Shown: positions 1-12,957, counted from the stretch's first letter. The stretch is 64,000 nt of DNA from Margaritispora aquatica (GCA_007644065.1 VJWN01000001.1:2060340-2124339), one strand, 5' to 3'. A program made the numbers and translations. The notes: generated by a model from the letters alone, not told the origin.

Positions 1-1277
1 ATCGCCAGTCCACTGGACATCACAGATACCGAGCGAAGGCGCATCCTCCGACGACCTTCCTTCTCCACCGAAGCCGCCAACGTCGCCGCCGTCACCAACG
101 GGACCCTGACGCCAGTCCAACTCATCGCCAAAGCGGCCTCCGCGCCCGACACCCTCACGTTCGCGGAATGCGACCTCCTCAATAACTCGCTGCACGTGTT
201 CGCCTCTTGGGACGCGAATTTTGCGTGGCGGAACGAGACCTTTGCCCTCCCGGAGCGGGTGCGCGATGCGCTGTTCCATGCCCGTGACGCGGTGGCGAGC
301 GCGGAGGAGAGGAGCGCGAGCGCGAACGTGCTGCGCGTGTTGCCCGCCAAGCGAGAGGAGAAGCAGGCCAAGGAAGAGGAGAAGCGGAAGCGAGTGGTGC
401 ACGAGTCGCTGCAGTGGGTGCGGGATCTGAAGGCGTCGGGCAAGGATTGGGGCTTTGCGATGATGACGGCGCGAGAGTCGAGAGCGGGCGGTGCGAAGAG
501 GCATATGGCGTGGCTGACGTTCCTCGAGGCGTGTGAGCACACCTGGAAGCATCCGTTGGTGTTTGTGGAGGGGGGCGAGGAGATTAAGGAGCAGCTGGTG
601 TGTCAGTGGATTGATGCTGATGTGTCTGTTACGGAGCCGGAGGAGTTGAGGAGGTGGGTTTTCCTCCCCTTTCCTGTCTCTAATTCTACGTATTGTGCAT
701 CATTCGATAGCGATGGCGAGTGAACGCGTGGTGACATTCAAGCTGAGTTGTGTTACGATAGGACATTTAGAATCACACGCGACTTGGGCCATGTGAAAAA
801 AGGCATGCTCAGAAACACGATCATTCTCTTCACGACCGAGGGCTTGGAGACCGCGCCGGGTGCGAAGCCTATGCCTATGATGTGGGTATGGGCTTATGAC
901 CCTGACTGGCGACAGAAGGACACAGATGGAGATGAGGATGGGTATGAAGGGCGTGTGAAAGTCTCGTGGAGGGATTTGTTACCTGGGTTCGTTGCTCCTC
1001 TTGCTCGTTCCTTGCACTCGTTTTTTCCCTCCGTCTACTCGCCTTGGTGTTTTGGTCGTGATGTCAGGCGGTTGGATAAAGTTTGGGATTTTGACATGCT
1101 GACTATGAGGTAAATAGGTTCTACGTAGCAAGATTGGATGATGAAGTTACCCTCAAAGATCTGTGGAAAGAAGCGCAAGCCATGGAAGGCCAGATTTGGG
1201 ATGCTAATCCGTGGGGTAAGTATGATGCTGATTTTTTGGTGGGTAAGAGGAGGAAGTTGGAAGCTAGAGGGAGGTGA
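1..1277 (+). CDS. Unidentified protein, 3' part of a spliced gene (5' end outside window)
   Basis: Frame 1 is open from base 1. I read three exons: <1-653, 762-941 and 1118-1277 (TGA). The exon 1/2 join (GTGGGT donor, ATAG acceptor) and the exon 2/3 join (GTATGA donor, TAG acceptor) are both phase 2 and keep one frame. The protein is soluble, with a charged Lys/Glu-rich helical stretch near residues 115-140 of the visible part, a middle part containing FITWLTF-like hydrophobic patches and a C-terminus rich in Lys/Arg. I do not recognise a family. High GC and codon use are like other genes here and quite unlike the AT-rich DNA starting about 300 bp downstream. The second intron (176 nt) is long for this genome and could hide another small exon. 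Confidence 0.7.
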
Positions 1278-1578
1278 ATTCATTAATTGTTTAAATACCT
1301 TTTTAGAATACTAAGGCGCTCTGAATGTGTAGATCCTGTGGGTGCATTCCATTGTTCATGCTTTTTTTGTCCTTCCTTTTTCCACTTTTTCTCTGGGTTT
1401 TCTCGCTGCATTTATTCGCACGCGTGTTGGCAGTGAGCCATGTCTTTGTCGGGGAGTCTCCTGTACTTTCGTACTTTTACTTCTCAATTGTGTCAATTGT
1501 GTCAACGCTACACTGTACATTGACTTTCGAGCAGTATGTCCAGAGCAGATTAGTCAATATGCCAGCCAGCTAATCTAC

Positions 1579-1678
1579 GAGCTCATAAGCTACGCTAAGA
1601 ATCCTATCAGCTTGAGGTTTAATTTATAACAGTAAGTTAGCATAGATTTCGTCCGCTGATAGGCTAGCTTATAAGCTC
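1579..1678. repeat. Inverted repeat, possible MITE remnant
   Basis: Bases 1665-1678 are the reverse complement of 1579-1592 with one mismatch, and 1655-1663 are the exact reverse complement of 1603-1611. The stem has a 10-nt bulge on one side. Variants of the GCTGAT/CTATCAGC words recur to about 2000. No target-site duplication could be fixed. Confidence 0.4.
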
Positions 1679-2024
1679 GAAGGCCGATTTTTACAGTTTT
1701 CGAAGTTAAGTTTTTATGTAAGTTCATACCTTAAAAAGCTCGACTTTTAAACTCTATTAGATAATTAAACTTTTGTCACGTAAAGTAGATTTTCATTAAT
1801 ATAGGATAAATAGTTATAGATTTTATTTATCGATTTTATACTTTTATAAAACAATATAGTTTGTGATAACTAGAGATAATGGTATACTCTCGCTGACAGC
1901 GAGCTTTATAAGCTAGTATCAGCGTATCAGTGAGAATTTTCAATTATATCAGCGAGTGAGCTGTGAATTCCTCTGGCTGATTAGCTAATCGACTTTTTGA
2001 CCACTCCGGTATATAGTCTTCAGA

Positions 2025-2046
2025 TACCTACCTACCTACCTACCTA
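2025..2046. repeat. (TACC)n microsatellite
   Basis: Five perfect TACC units followed by TA. Confidence 0.9.
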
Positions 2047-2654
2047 TAAACACCCAAACCTAAATTATGACTCGTGCTTCCTCCAGCTTCATCTAGTCTC
2101 ACTACTCAAGATTACCAGCTTCAGATACGATTCTCACTAACAAACTGTTAGAGGCATTATTGTGTGGAAGTTGAGTTACACACTCTTGCTTTGTTTGTGC
2201 TAGCTCGCTTAACGCTCCGAATATTGGAATAGGGAGAGATTCTGATAGTCAAAATTTTTATCTACGCCGTCCATATAATCTGTGTTCCGGGAAGACTCAA
2301 GTCAGGGACATTACACTTTCTTGGGGCGGCAAAATTCCTTGTTGAGAATGCAAAATCTACACGGCTTCTTGTTAACATATGGAAGCATGAAAGTCGAGGT
2401 ATGTGAAGTAGCTTGCTACAGCACATGTCTAGAGAGCATTTTGTGATTTCGGTATAGCCTGGGGATCAATATTCTGAGTCGCAGGAGGACTCTGCGTACA
2501 GATTTCGAGGTCGCAGTCTTTTAAAGTAAGCCTTAGCCCTACGGAAGCAGGTTCGTCATACATTATAACCAAAATCACAGTAAGCAATGGCGATCTCGTT
2601 ATAAAATATAGTGACTCGGTTTCGAATATCACGAAGGTTTGTAATAGATTTTCA

Positions 2655-2735
2655 CTTCGTTATAATTAATGGTAAGAATCACTATACTACTAGTCTTATA
2701 ATATATCTTACTATACTTTATAACGGCTTCGTTAT
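2655..2735. repeat. Degenerate inverted-repeat (foldback) element fragment
   Basis: It starts CTTCGTTATAATTAATGGTAA, and its far end, read on the minus strand, again gives CGTTATAAAGTATAGTAAGA. It is the same family as the cleaner copy at 17415-17513. It lies about 300 bp left of the gypsy 5' LTR. Confidence 0.45.
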
Positions 2736-3024
2736 ATGGATCTATATACAGATATATTATATCCGAATCCTTCGTATAATATAAAACAAACCGTACCCGG
2801 ATATTTTACTACCGTAAATACCTTATTCCCTTTATTCCCCTCATTCCTTTCATTCCTTATTCCTCTCATTCTTCTTTTTATTCTCCTTCGAATTCGTTTC
2901 TTACAGACTCTTACAGACAGTAGATCCAGAGGTAAGTCGGTAGTAGATCTAAAGATACTATATAGATTCGTAGATAGATTCGTAGGCTAGGGTTTTAAAT
3001 ATATAGTAAGATTTATTATATTTA

Positions 3025-3256
3025 TGTCAGGAATGGCATGTGAGTAGTACAGGTCACGTGGTATAGGCGTGACAGAGGCGTCAGGTGACAAGAGAGTTAC
3101 GGACCTATCGGCTATACCTCTAACTAGTGTCCGGTTACCCTACTTCTCGTATATAAATAGAAGTTAGGAGTAACTTAATAGAAGTAAAAAGAAGTTTTAA
3201 TAAGATTGTAATTCCTATAATACTAATTCTTACCACCTTACTAAGCGAACCTTATA
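3025..3256 (+). repeat. 5' LTR of the gypsy element
   Basis: It begins TGTCAGG and ends CTTATA; the partner LTR ends CTCATA, so the ancestral end was probably CACA, with CA changed to TA by RIP. It matches 17111-17342 over its full length, and the differences I compared are C/T or G/A transitions. A TATA box (TATATAAATAG, 3150-3160) lies in the middle. Confidence 0.93.
3150..3160 (+). promoter_or_regulatory. TATA box of the gypsy LTR promoter
   Basis: TATATAAATAG lies inside the 5' LTR and is conserved at 17236-17246 in the 3' LTR. It is the likely start of the U3/R promoter. Confidence 0.6.
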
Positions 3257-3429
3257 TTCTTCTCTCTCCTAATACTCGAAAACGAGAGGTAGTTTAGTAC
3301 AAATCGGTTAAGAAACGTACTAGTTACGGAACTAGTTATATCTACTTAAGGGAAGTAGACTATACCTTTTACCCGCTCGTAGACGTAGGGGGGGAACTAG
3401 TAGAGTAGGACTATATCGGAAGGAGCTAA

Positions 3430-4830
3430 AACAGGGCCTAGCCGTATCCGAGAACCTATTGTAGAGAACGAAAAAGATAAAGAAAATAAAGACGAAGAAG
3501 ATAAAGACAAATCGGTTAAGGATCGGAAGGACTCTCGATAACCTACTACTATAGTGACTCCTATACCTAACCAGGAGTTAGCCTAAAAGTAAGAGAAAGT
3601 TGATCGGTTAAAACAATAAATTATAGCTATATAATAACGTCACTATAACTAACAACAACGGAGCCGAAACGCCTCCGAAGTAGCTAGGTTAAGTAAAGAA
3701 GCCTAAGCCCTATACGAAGAGTTCGTAAACCTATATAAAGAAGAAGAAGAGGAAGGAGATTATAATCCGTTAAGGGGTTATAAACGCCGATATTAAAGAT
3801 CCTAAACTAAGGAAGCTAATTCTAAAGGTCTACCTTAATACCGAAACTACTATAGTAAAGTACTAACTAGTTATATTCCTTAACTAAAGATTAAGCTACT
3901 TAAAATATTCTATAGGAAATCACTAAGTAAAACCTAGGCTTTTATTAAGTAAGCGGAATAATACTTTATATAAGATAATAGAAGAGACTATCCTACTAAC
4001 TAAAGTAGAATTCTATTTTGTATAGTCTCTTTCGATATAGTACCTAAACGGAAGTAGACCTTTTATAAAGAAAACTAAAGAGGAATTAAAAATATTAACT
4101 AGAATAATTTTAAGGGTTTCTTTAAAGGTACTAATAGTAACCTTATAGGTTTACTTCTATATACCTCCGATAAGTATATAAAGGTTTAGTATCGAGAAAG
4201 TTAATTAATTAAGGATTTCGTAATCTATTTAGAATCCTTTAAACAATAATTAAGGTTTATAAATAATAAAAATAATAACTAGTAGAGATACTTAGTACTC
4301 TACTCTTAGTTATATCTAATACTAAAGTAAAACGTAAATATAAAAGATAAAGTTCTTATAAAATAAAAAAAGCTTATTAATCTTTATAAATAATTATAAA
4401 GAAAAATAAAGAATTAGAATAAAAATAAAGTTCTAACTAGTAACTAAGACTATACTAATTAAAATCCTAGAAATAAATAAGAACCCTCGTAGGACAAAAG
4501 AAAGGGTCTAGAATATTTAAATTTAAGAAAAGGCTATACGAAGTCTAAATAGAATAATATAAATTAGACTTCTCTCAGACCTAAAACAAGGCTAACTAGA
4601 ACTTACTATAAATATAGTAAACTAGGACATATACCCTCTAGCTACCTACAAGTCAAGTGCTATAACTATAACGAAATAGGCTATATAGTACCTAATTACC
4701 TTAAGTCTAAGAGAGTATAGAGAAACTACTAGTCCTAATAGTAATATTAATAATACTAATTATACTAGATAATATTAAAGTATATTAGAGAATCGTAATT
4801 TTAATCTAAGTTAAGGAAGCTAAAGGGATA
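3430..4830 (+). pseudogene. Decayed gag of the gypsy element
   Basis: The plus strand reads as a charged Gag-like polyprotein when TAG/TAA codons are ignored. Near its end (about 4600-4700) two units keep CX2CX4HX4C spacing, with most Cys codons now Tyr (TGT/TGC to TAT/TAC). These are two ruined nucleocapsid zinc knuckles. Limits are approximate because stops and RIP blur the start. Confidence 0.7.
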
Positions 4831-5792
4831 TAAAGAATAGAATAAGCTTTTATTAATAGTAAGGTAGAGTAGAGTTACGTATTATAAACTCTTACTATTA
4901 ATTATAAATAGACTTTAGAGAATAATTATATTAGTCTAGTTATAGTAGATAGAATAGAAATCCTAATTTATAGAATTTATAAGATTAACCTAAAGGTTAC
5001 GAACTCTAAAAGTATAACGAAGACCCTCTAATACAGCTTCGTAGCCTATAAGTTTACTAACCTTAACTTTTCTTTTATTCTAGAATTCCCTTAGTTAAGG
5101 GATATCGACCTTATTATTAGATTTTACTTAAGGACCTAGTAATACTCTTTCGAAAAGTATTAGATTTACTTAGTAATAACGTTACGTTTCGAAAAAGAAG
5201 CTAAAGGATTATTTATATATTATATAGTTATTAGGACTATTATTAAAAAAATAAAGAAGCTCCTATTAAAGCTCGAAGACTATAAAGTAGTTTTTAATAA
5301 TACTAACGCTAGTATCCTACTTAAATACTATCTAATAAAATACTAAATCGACTTAGAGCCTAGTGTAAAGGTACTATAAAGACTAGTTTATCCTTTATTA
5401 GAATAAGAGCTTTTAGTTTTTTAGGAATATCTCGATACTAGTAAAAAAAAAGGGTAGATCTATCGTTTAACTAGCCTTATAGGAGTACTTATCCTTTTTA
5501 TACTTAAGAAGGATAGAGGATTAAGGTTATATATTAACTACTATAGGTTAAATAAGATAATAATTAAGAATCGTACTTCTCTACTACTAATTAGTAAAAT
5601 ACTAGATCGACTATAACGTTTACGAAGATTTATAAAGCTAGATCTAAAAGACGTATACTATCGTCTCTAGATTAAAGAAGAAGATAAGTAAAAGATAACC
5701 TTTCGGACTCGTTATAGATACTTCGAGTATTTAGTCCTACCGTTTAGATTATCTAATACTCCTACTACTTTCTAAGCCTATATTAATCAAGC
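4830..5792 (+). pseudogene. Decayed gypsy pol, first part: protease and N-terminal reverse transcriptase
   Basis: The plus-strand reading, with TAG read as Gln/Trp, gives the gypsy RT order: a DYRxLN-like motif near 5530, a KLDLKD motif near 5640, then a PFxLSN-like motif and TFQAYINQA ending at the copia insertion. The protease region lies upstream of about 5050 and is poorly preserved. The same reading frame resumes at 13232 after the insertion. Confidence 0.85.
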
Positions 5793-6065
5793 TAACGTAC
5801 GAAATAGAGATTAAGGTTATTTAAGCTCGATTAAGCTTAGAAACAAAGTTTTAGTGCTCCTTCGTTTTAATCAAGTTGTCTATCTATTATTAAAGAGCTC
5901 TCTTAAACTCTTCTAAGGGGTTAGAGTACTTTATTAGTAACCCTAAGCTAAACTATATTAAGTATATAGTATAGCCTATATTTCTAGTACCTAAAATACT
6001 TTATAAATAACTAAATACCTTAATCTAAGTACTTATACCTACTAATTTAAAGTCTTTTATTTAAT
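5793..6065 (-). repeat. Copia LTR (3' LTR relative to the minus-strand element)
   Basis: Direct repeat of 12958-13231; the differences I saw are mostly transitions. Both end TTTATTTAATA. Confidence 0.9.
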
Positions 6066-6329
6066 ATACTTTCTAAATAGTACCTTAAAGGGTTCTAGCT
6101 GTTTTCTCTTCTCTTAGCTATTAGTAGAGTTACGAGTTAGATGTTATATACGTTAACGTAGCCCTAAGTTAGGTAAGGCGTTTAGGTTATGTAAGAAGTA
6201 GGTTATAAGGCTTGTGATTCGCTTTCGCTAGCTCTAGGAGCTAGTGATTTACCTTTACTAACTCTAGAAATATATTAATAAAACCTTATAGATCTTTTTT
6301 ATATAAAATTTCTTTATTAACTATATATA

Positions 6330-7270
6330 TACCTCTACCTCTACTAACCCTACTATAGCCTACCCTACTACTACCGTCCGTATACTTCGCGAGAAGTAAA
6401 AGAAAAAGAAGAGAAAGAATTAAAAAAAGAAGAAAAAGAAATAGAAAAGGGTTAGTTTTAACTTTATAGATTTATAAATCTTAACTAATATAATTAAAGA
6501 TATTAAAAAGGTTACTACTATAGTACCCGCTACACCTACGTCTACTACTACTACTATTAAGAGCTCTACCGCTACTACCTATACTCTCGAAAAGCGAGAG
6601 GAATTAGCTACTATATTTATAAAATTATTATAATCTTTTTTCTACGTTTACGTTAATCTATTTCATTTTAAGAAAGTACTACTACTACCCTCGCTACTAT
6701 TAGAGAGGAGGAGGAGGAGGAGGAGGATAAGAAGAACGAGGATAATAATAATAATAATATCTTTACTATAAATTCTTTATTAAGTTTATTTAAGCTTTTA
6801 CTAACCTTATCTAGGTTACTTACCGCTTACCCTACCTCTCGCGAGCTCGTATCTTAGAGGAGAAGAAGGAAGATAATAAGAATAAAGCTAAGAAAAAGGC
6901 TACTATAGCTATTCCGAGCCGTATAACCTAAGCTAGTAGCTCTTACCTACGCTCTACTACCCTACGTGCTATTACTAGTAGTACTCGTTAAACTCTTTAC
7001 TTTAGGTATACTTATAGTATATTTATTAGTAAGTCTAATAAACGTTATTATAATAACTATATAAGATTAGGTACGTGTTACGTATATTGTTCTACTAGTT
7101 ATTTATATAAGGAGCTACTAAAGACTACTCGTAGGCCTACTCGTACCTTCGTTATAGCGCTCGCGAGTAGAGTAAAGATAAGTTATTTATATCTTATTAA
7201 ATATATTATTCGTTTTACTCTTAAGCTAGCCTCTAAGGAATTAGAAAGCGAGGAGGAGGAGCTCTAATCT
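6330..7270 (+). pseudogene. Decayed plus-strand reading frame between copia pol and LTR
   Basis: This part is less T-rich than its surroundings and carries codon-like structure on the strand opposite to copia pol: a Lys/Arg-rich block near 6390-6460, a Thr/Ala-rich block near 6530-6600 and, from about 7010 to 7265, a long open segment with a CYVYC motif and an acidic end (ESEEEEL). Whether it is an extra copia ORF, captured DNA or a third nested element is not decided. I do not recognise it. Confidence 0.4.
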
Positions 7271-7395
7271 AGGAGCGTTAGAACCCGGTCTTATAGCTCT
7301 ACTAAGGCTAAGCCTAGCGCTAAGAGACTAGGGAAAATCGTACTTTCTTTAGAAGAGCTTTTTTTAAAGGCTTATAGTATTTAGATAGTTTAGTA

Positions 7396-7493
7396 TAGGC
7401 TCTATAACTCCGAAGTAGTAGCTTAGGAACGTTACCTTTAGTATTAGGCTCTATAACCTTAAAGTAATAGCTTAAGAACGTTACCTATAATGT
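7396..7493. repeat. Two tandem 49-bp units
   Basis: Units 7396-7444 and 7445-7493 both start TAGGCTCTATAAC and share a core ending in GAACGTTACCT. The differences are mostly transitions, so the duplication is older than RIP. Confidence 0.75.
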
Positions 7494-7521
7494 TATACTT
7501 TCTTTAGTAGAAATTACTATG

Positions 7522-7547
7522 TTTTTTTTTTTTTTTTTTTTTTTTTT
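7522..7547. repeat. 26-nt poly(T) run
   Basis: An unbroken run of 26 T follows the tandem units, followed by AATAAAATG. Confidence 0.95.
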
Positions 7548-7899
7548 AATAAAATGTAATAAATAAGAGCTAATAAATAGCTATGTTATACTCTAGCGAG
7601 CGTAGGGAGGTATAAGAGCTGCTTATACGAGCTTCTCTACCTTTCTCCGAATATCCTAAAGGTTAAGAAGTGCTTTAAAATACTTAAATTTTTGTCTTAA
7701 TAGGTTTTTTATTATATTATTAACTAGTATAGTATCTATAGGAAGGTATATAAGTTTAAAGCTTTTTTTTTAGTATTTTTATTTTAACTATATATTATAA
7801 ATATTTATATACTATAGTTTAGTAAATATTTTTAATCTTTTTTTAACTATTAATTTAATAGTTTAAATATTATTATAAAAGATCCTTTAAAGGGCCTAT

Positions 7900-10800
7900 A
7901 AGTCTAGTTCTAATTCGCTAAAAAATTACTAGAGAACTATTGTTTCTTTTCTTACAAGTTAGACCCCTAAAAGCTTAGCTTTTATTATAGAGATAGTTAT
8001 AGTAACTTATAAAGCTATTCTTTATTTTATTAAACTATTAAAAAAAAATAAAATATATTTATAAAATAATTATTTAGTATTTAAATTATTTATAAAAAAA
8101 GTATTAAAGGCTATTAAAAGCTAAGTATCTCTATTACTAATATTATACTAAATAATTAGAAATTAGATTTTAAAAAGGTATTTAATTACTTTATCTATAA
8201 CTATAAGATATTTTAAGCTTAGATTAATAAAATAGTAAAAAAGTTAAAAAACTATAAAGGTTATATTTAGTTAAATTATTATAATAATATATAGTATTAA
8301 TCTAATCTTTTTTTAATAGTATTTTATTTTTTATAGTATAGCTTATTACTTATTCTTTATTAAGGGCTCGATTAGGAATAGTATAGTAAAGTAAATACTT
8401 AAAATGAGCTTAAACTTACTAGTTATTTTTTTAATATATATATTATAAACTAGTTATAATTTTTTAACTACTTTATTTTAAATAATATAAATCTTTAAAA
8501 ATTATTTTAAATTTTTTAATTTTTATAATTTGTAAATCTTTTTAAATTATATAATAATCTTAGTAGCTTGTTTTTCGTTATCTTTATAATAAAGTACTTA
8601 AATATTATTAATAAAAAATATTATAAAGACTTTTTTATACTTATTTAAAAATAAATATAGTTCTTTTTTTTTAGTTATTAATTTTATTCTTTTTAAAGTA
8701 ATTAAAAAATACTAAAACTAAAGTACTAGAAAGTTATAAAGTCTATATAGTACTTAGTCGAGCTTTATTATTTTATTAGACTACTTAAATCTGTTAAAAA
8801 GTAGATAAACTACTAGAGTACTCTTTATATTATATTTAATATTAATAAAAATATTAACTATATTATATTATTTTATTTTTAGATTAAAGTAAATAACTAG
8901 TACTATTATTACTCTAAAGAAGCGTACTACGAGAGTAGTTATATATATCGAGATAATCGTTTTTTATTTTTAAAGATTATCTTTTATTATTATATAAGCT
9001 TTATACTTATTAAAAAATCTCTTTAAATTAACTTTATAGATAAATATTTATTTTAATAAAATTAATATACTTTTTACTTCGTTTTGATTAATAATCTATT
9101 AATAGTTTTTATTTTCTAGGTTTTTTAACTTTAAATAAATATTTTATTTAAAAAGTTTATTATATTTATAGTTTTTTAACTCTTTTTAATTTTTTAAAAC
9201 TTTTAAAAATTTATTTATATAATTTTTTAATATTAGACTAGTATCTTATATACTCTTATTTCTTAGAACCGAAGCCGCGATCACTACGTATAACGTCCTA
9301 TACTTGTTTTAAAGCCTTAAGCTTATAAATATATTTTAGAAAGTTCTTAACGAGCTTTTAAACTAGTTTTTATCTAGATCTTATTCGTTTTCTAAATATA
9401 AAGCCTTTAGTTATACTATAATTATAAATATAACACTACTACTTTCTTTACCTTAATTAGCTCGATCACGTCTTTAACGTACTCGCGATCTTCTATAGCT
9501 CCTTGTCGTAATCGTTAATAGTTTCTAGACTAATTAGTTTACTTTATTTAAAGTAAAACTTTCTACTAATTTTAATACTATAATTACTACTAGCACTATA
9601 ATTTATATACGTATTATATATTTTAGATTATAGCTAATATCTTTATAAACTATTTACTTTTATTTACTTTTTAAAACGTACTTATTTTTACTATAAGTAC
9701 TAGTATCTTTTTTTTATAGTTTTAATATACTTTTAAAAGTAAAAGTTAAATTAAAAGATAAAAGATTATATATTTATAATTTAAAAGTTAAACCTTTTTT
9801 TATTACTTTTAAGTCTTAAAACTTAAGTAGTTCTATAGATCCTAATATATTTACTTATATATTAATATTTTCTAGAATAATAATATTAATGTTTTTTATA
9901 AACCTTTATACGTACTTGTCTAAGCTTTCCTCTTCCTTTTCGTTATTCTTAAGTATTCCTTTAACGTCCTAGAGCTCTTCTTTCCTTATTTTAATTACTT
10001 AAGTAGTACTTTTAATAATTTCTAGTAGTTAACTTTTTACTTTTTTCTTTATTTTAAAAATAAAGTATATCTTTATTAAAACTAATGTTTCAAGTAACGA
10101 TTACTCTTTAAAGTATTAGTATTTATATATAGTATATATTAAATACTATATAATTAATTAAGTACTTTATATAGTTTTATAAGATTATCTTAAACTTTCT
10201 TTTATTTATTTTATTCTCTTTTTACTTAATTATAAGGTATATACACGCCTTATATATATATATACCACTCTAATCTAAACAAAGGTCTATGGTAAGCTCT
10301 CGGACAAGTACTAGATTATATTATTAAAAATACTATTAAAACTAACTATTTAGTTTTTTATTTAGGAATATTATATAATAAGTATAAAATAGTAATATAT
10401 TATAAAAATATATAATTACTAAAGTACTTTCCGGTTATAGATTTTATAATAGCTTAACTTTATTTATTATTTTTATTATTTTGTCTATAATCTTTTATTA
10501 TATATTTTATACTTCTATTTAGTTTATATATATATATTAATATAAATTTAAAGTCTATATCTTTTTACTTTATCTAATCTTAATAAATAGTAATACTAAG
10601 TTTATTAATAAAAATAACGTTTTTATTATTATTTTATTTAATTTTATAAATAAAAAATCTAAATTAATATTTTATTTAATATTTAAAGTTTTAAAAAATC
10701 TTTAATATTTTTATTTAACTTTTATATATTAAATAAAAACTAAAAAGTTTTTTATTATATTTATTTTTTATTATTAGAAATTAATTATATCTATTATATT

Positions 10801-12550
10801 TAGAAATATAATTAAATAAATTTTATTAAATATACTAAAAAGGTTTAAATAAGTAATATTTTAGTAGTCTTTTACTAATAACTTACTTTATATATATAAT
10901 AATATAATATTAATACTTAATATACTTTATACTAACTATTTTAACGTTTCTAGCGCTTTATACTAGTACTTATAGAGTTTCTAGACCTAAATATCTTATT
11001 TATATATACTATTTTTTTTTAGAATTTTCTTTTAGTTTTATATAATTATAGGTTTTTTAGTAAGTTTTTTTAATACGTCTATAGAACGTTAGGAATATAA
11101 GTATTACGTTCTAACTAATATTAGTTAGTATAAGAAAGTAATAACTAGTTTTATATTTAAAAAAAACTAAATTTATATAATATTTTAATTATTTTAATAA
11201 TATATTATTATTTTATTTTTTATAATATAAAAAATAGTTTAATTTATTAAACTATATATTTATTTAAAATAAATAAACTTTTAAAATAATATTAATATAA
11301 AATCTTTTTATTATAACTATATCTTTTAGTATTAAGTTTTAAAAGAACTTTTTATTAGGTCTATTAAATACGTTTTTAATAACTCTAGTTCTTTTTCTTA
11401 GGATTAAAATACTTTAAGTACTAATATTTATATAATCTTAAAAGTTATTTCTTTTAAAAGAGCTTAGTATTAATTTAACTACTAAGTTTACTAAATAAAT
11501 AATATTATAGTTATTTAATAAAGTACTCTTAAAAAAAGGATAAACTTTATAATTTATTATAAAGTAAATATTTATATAATTAAACTTTATAAAAAGTAGT
11601 TTTAAGTTAATTATTATTATTATAATATTAATAAAGTATTTTTAAGCTATTCTAGGATTAGATAAGCTTATTAGCGTCTTTAACTTACTTAAAAGCTACT
11701 AACCCTACTTAGTGATATACTCGTGAGCTACGCTATACTATTTATTTATAACTTATTTTTAAATACTTTTTAGTTACGATTCGGTTAGTTTTTTTAAGAA
11801 TTCTTAGTTAATTAATCTTATAATAATTAGTTCTAGTATACTATATAACTCTACTAATTACTTATAAGTACTACTATTACTTTTCTTATATAGGCAAAGT
11901 ATACGATCCTTATTTTATAATCTTAAACAAGTATCTTAGAAGTTTCTAGAGTTTAATTTACCTTCTAGAATAACGAATATAAATAGACTTTATTTTAAAA
12001 ATATATTTTTATATACTAAAGTATAAAATAATAGTTTTAGCTACTTTAGTATTTTATTTAAAAGCCTTAACTTATTATTTATAATTAAAGTAGTTAATTC
12101 TATACTTATTTAAGTTAAGGATAGTTTATATACTACTTATAAAAAGTCTTAATAAGCTAATAGATTTAAGGTTTCTAGTAGGTCTAATACTAAGCTCTAC
12201 TAGTATACTAAGAACTACGTATTATATTATACTAAAGGGTTAATTCTTCCTGTTTTAGTACTATTGAGCGCTACTTTATAGTTTTCCTGTACCGTAATTT
12301 AGACTAAAGTATTCGAAGGTACTAGGCTTAGCTAGAAAGAATATATAATACCTTATATACTAAAATCTCTAGTATTAACTATAATATAAAAATACGGTTC
12401 TAAAAGTTTTTTATTTATCGACGAGTATACCTAGTTATATATAGTCTAATAACGAGCTACTAATACGTTCTATATTATATTCTAAGCTATTTATTACTTA
12501 TAAAGAGTATTAAACTTCTTTTTAATATCTTTATATATAAATAGTATAGT
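7900..12550 (-). pseudogene. Decayed copia pol: integrase, reverse transcriptase, RNase H
   Basis: The minus strand reads as copia pol when TAA/TAG/TGA are ignored. Integrase-like sequence lies about 12.3-10.2 kb. The RT core lies about 9.1-8.4 kb, with a fungal-copia block (R..IV.VIAYF...QYDVVNAF order), a LYRLYN block and the YVDD box near 8600-8625. In the box both Asp codons are now Asn (GAT to AAT). Limits are approximate. Confidence 0.8.
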
Positions 12551-12957
12551 TTTAGGTTATCTTTTAGGTTAGCGGAGCGGTTTAGTTAGCTATACCTACT
12601 TATTATCCTAGATATAGACTATTATTATTCTTTTATTATCGAGCTATTCTTGTAGCTCGTTAATAGACGAAGCTAGCGGAGGTTCGTTTAAGATTATAAT
12701 AATATTATTTACCAATAGATTAACGTATTCCTATATATTTTAAGTATATACTTTATATTAGAGGGCTAGGAACCACTAATACTAGCTCTCCCTACCTATT
12801 AGGAGTATATAAGGTACTGTTAGTATGTTCGTAGAAGCTATTCTAGAGCTTTTAAAAGAGTTTTTTCTAAAAAGATTTTAAAAATAACTTCCTTAATCTT
12901 AATTTTAACTTAATTGGTTTTTTACGTAGATTTTTAAGGGTAAACCGGGCTTATAAC

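Larger units (their letters stand above)
1278..3019. other. AT-rich, gene-free left flank of the transposon island
   Basis: GC content falls sharply after the end of the first gene. There is no ORF with protein-like composition; the short ORFs at 1325-1629 and 2736-2990 are low complexity. It holds a stem-forming inverted repeat (1579-1611 against 1655-1678), a TACC microsatellite and a piece of an inverted-repeat element at about 2655-2735. Confidence 0.6.

Noticed and set aside
7394..7493. CRISPR-like array
   Set aside because: Only two contiguous units without spacers, in a eukaryotic transposon.
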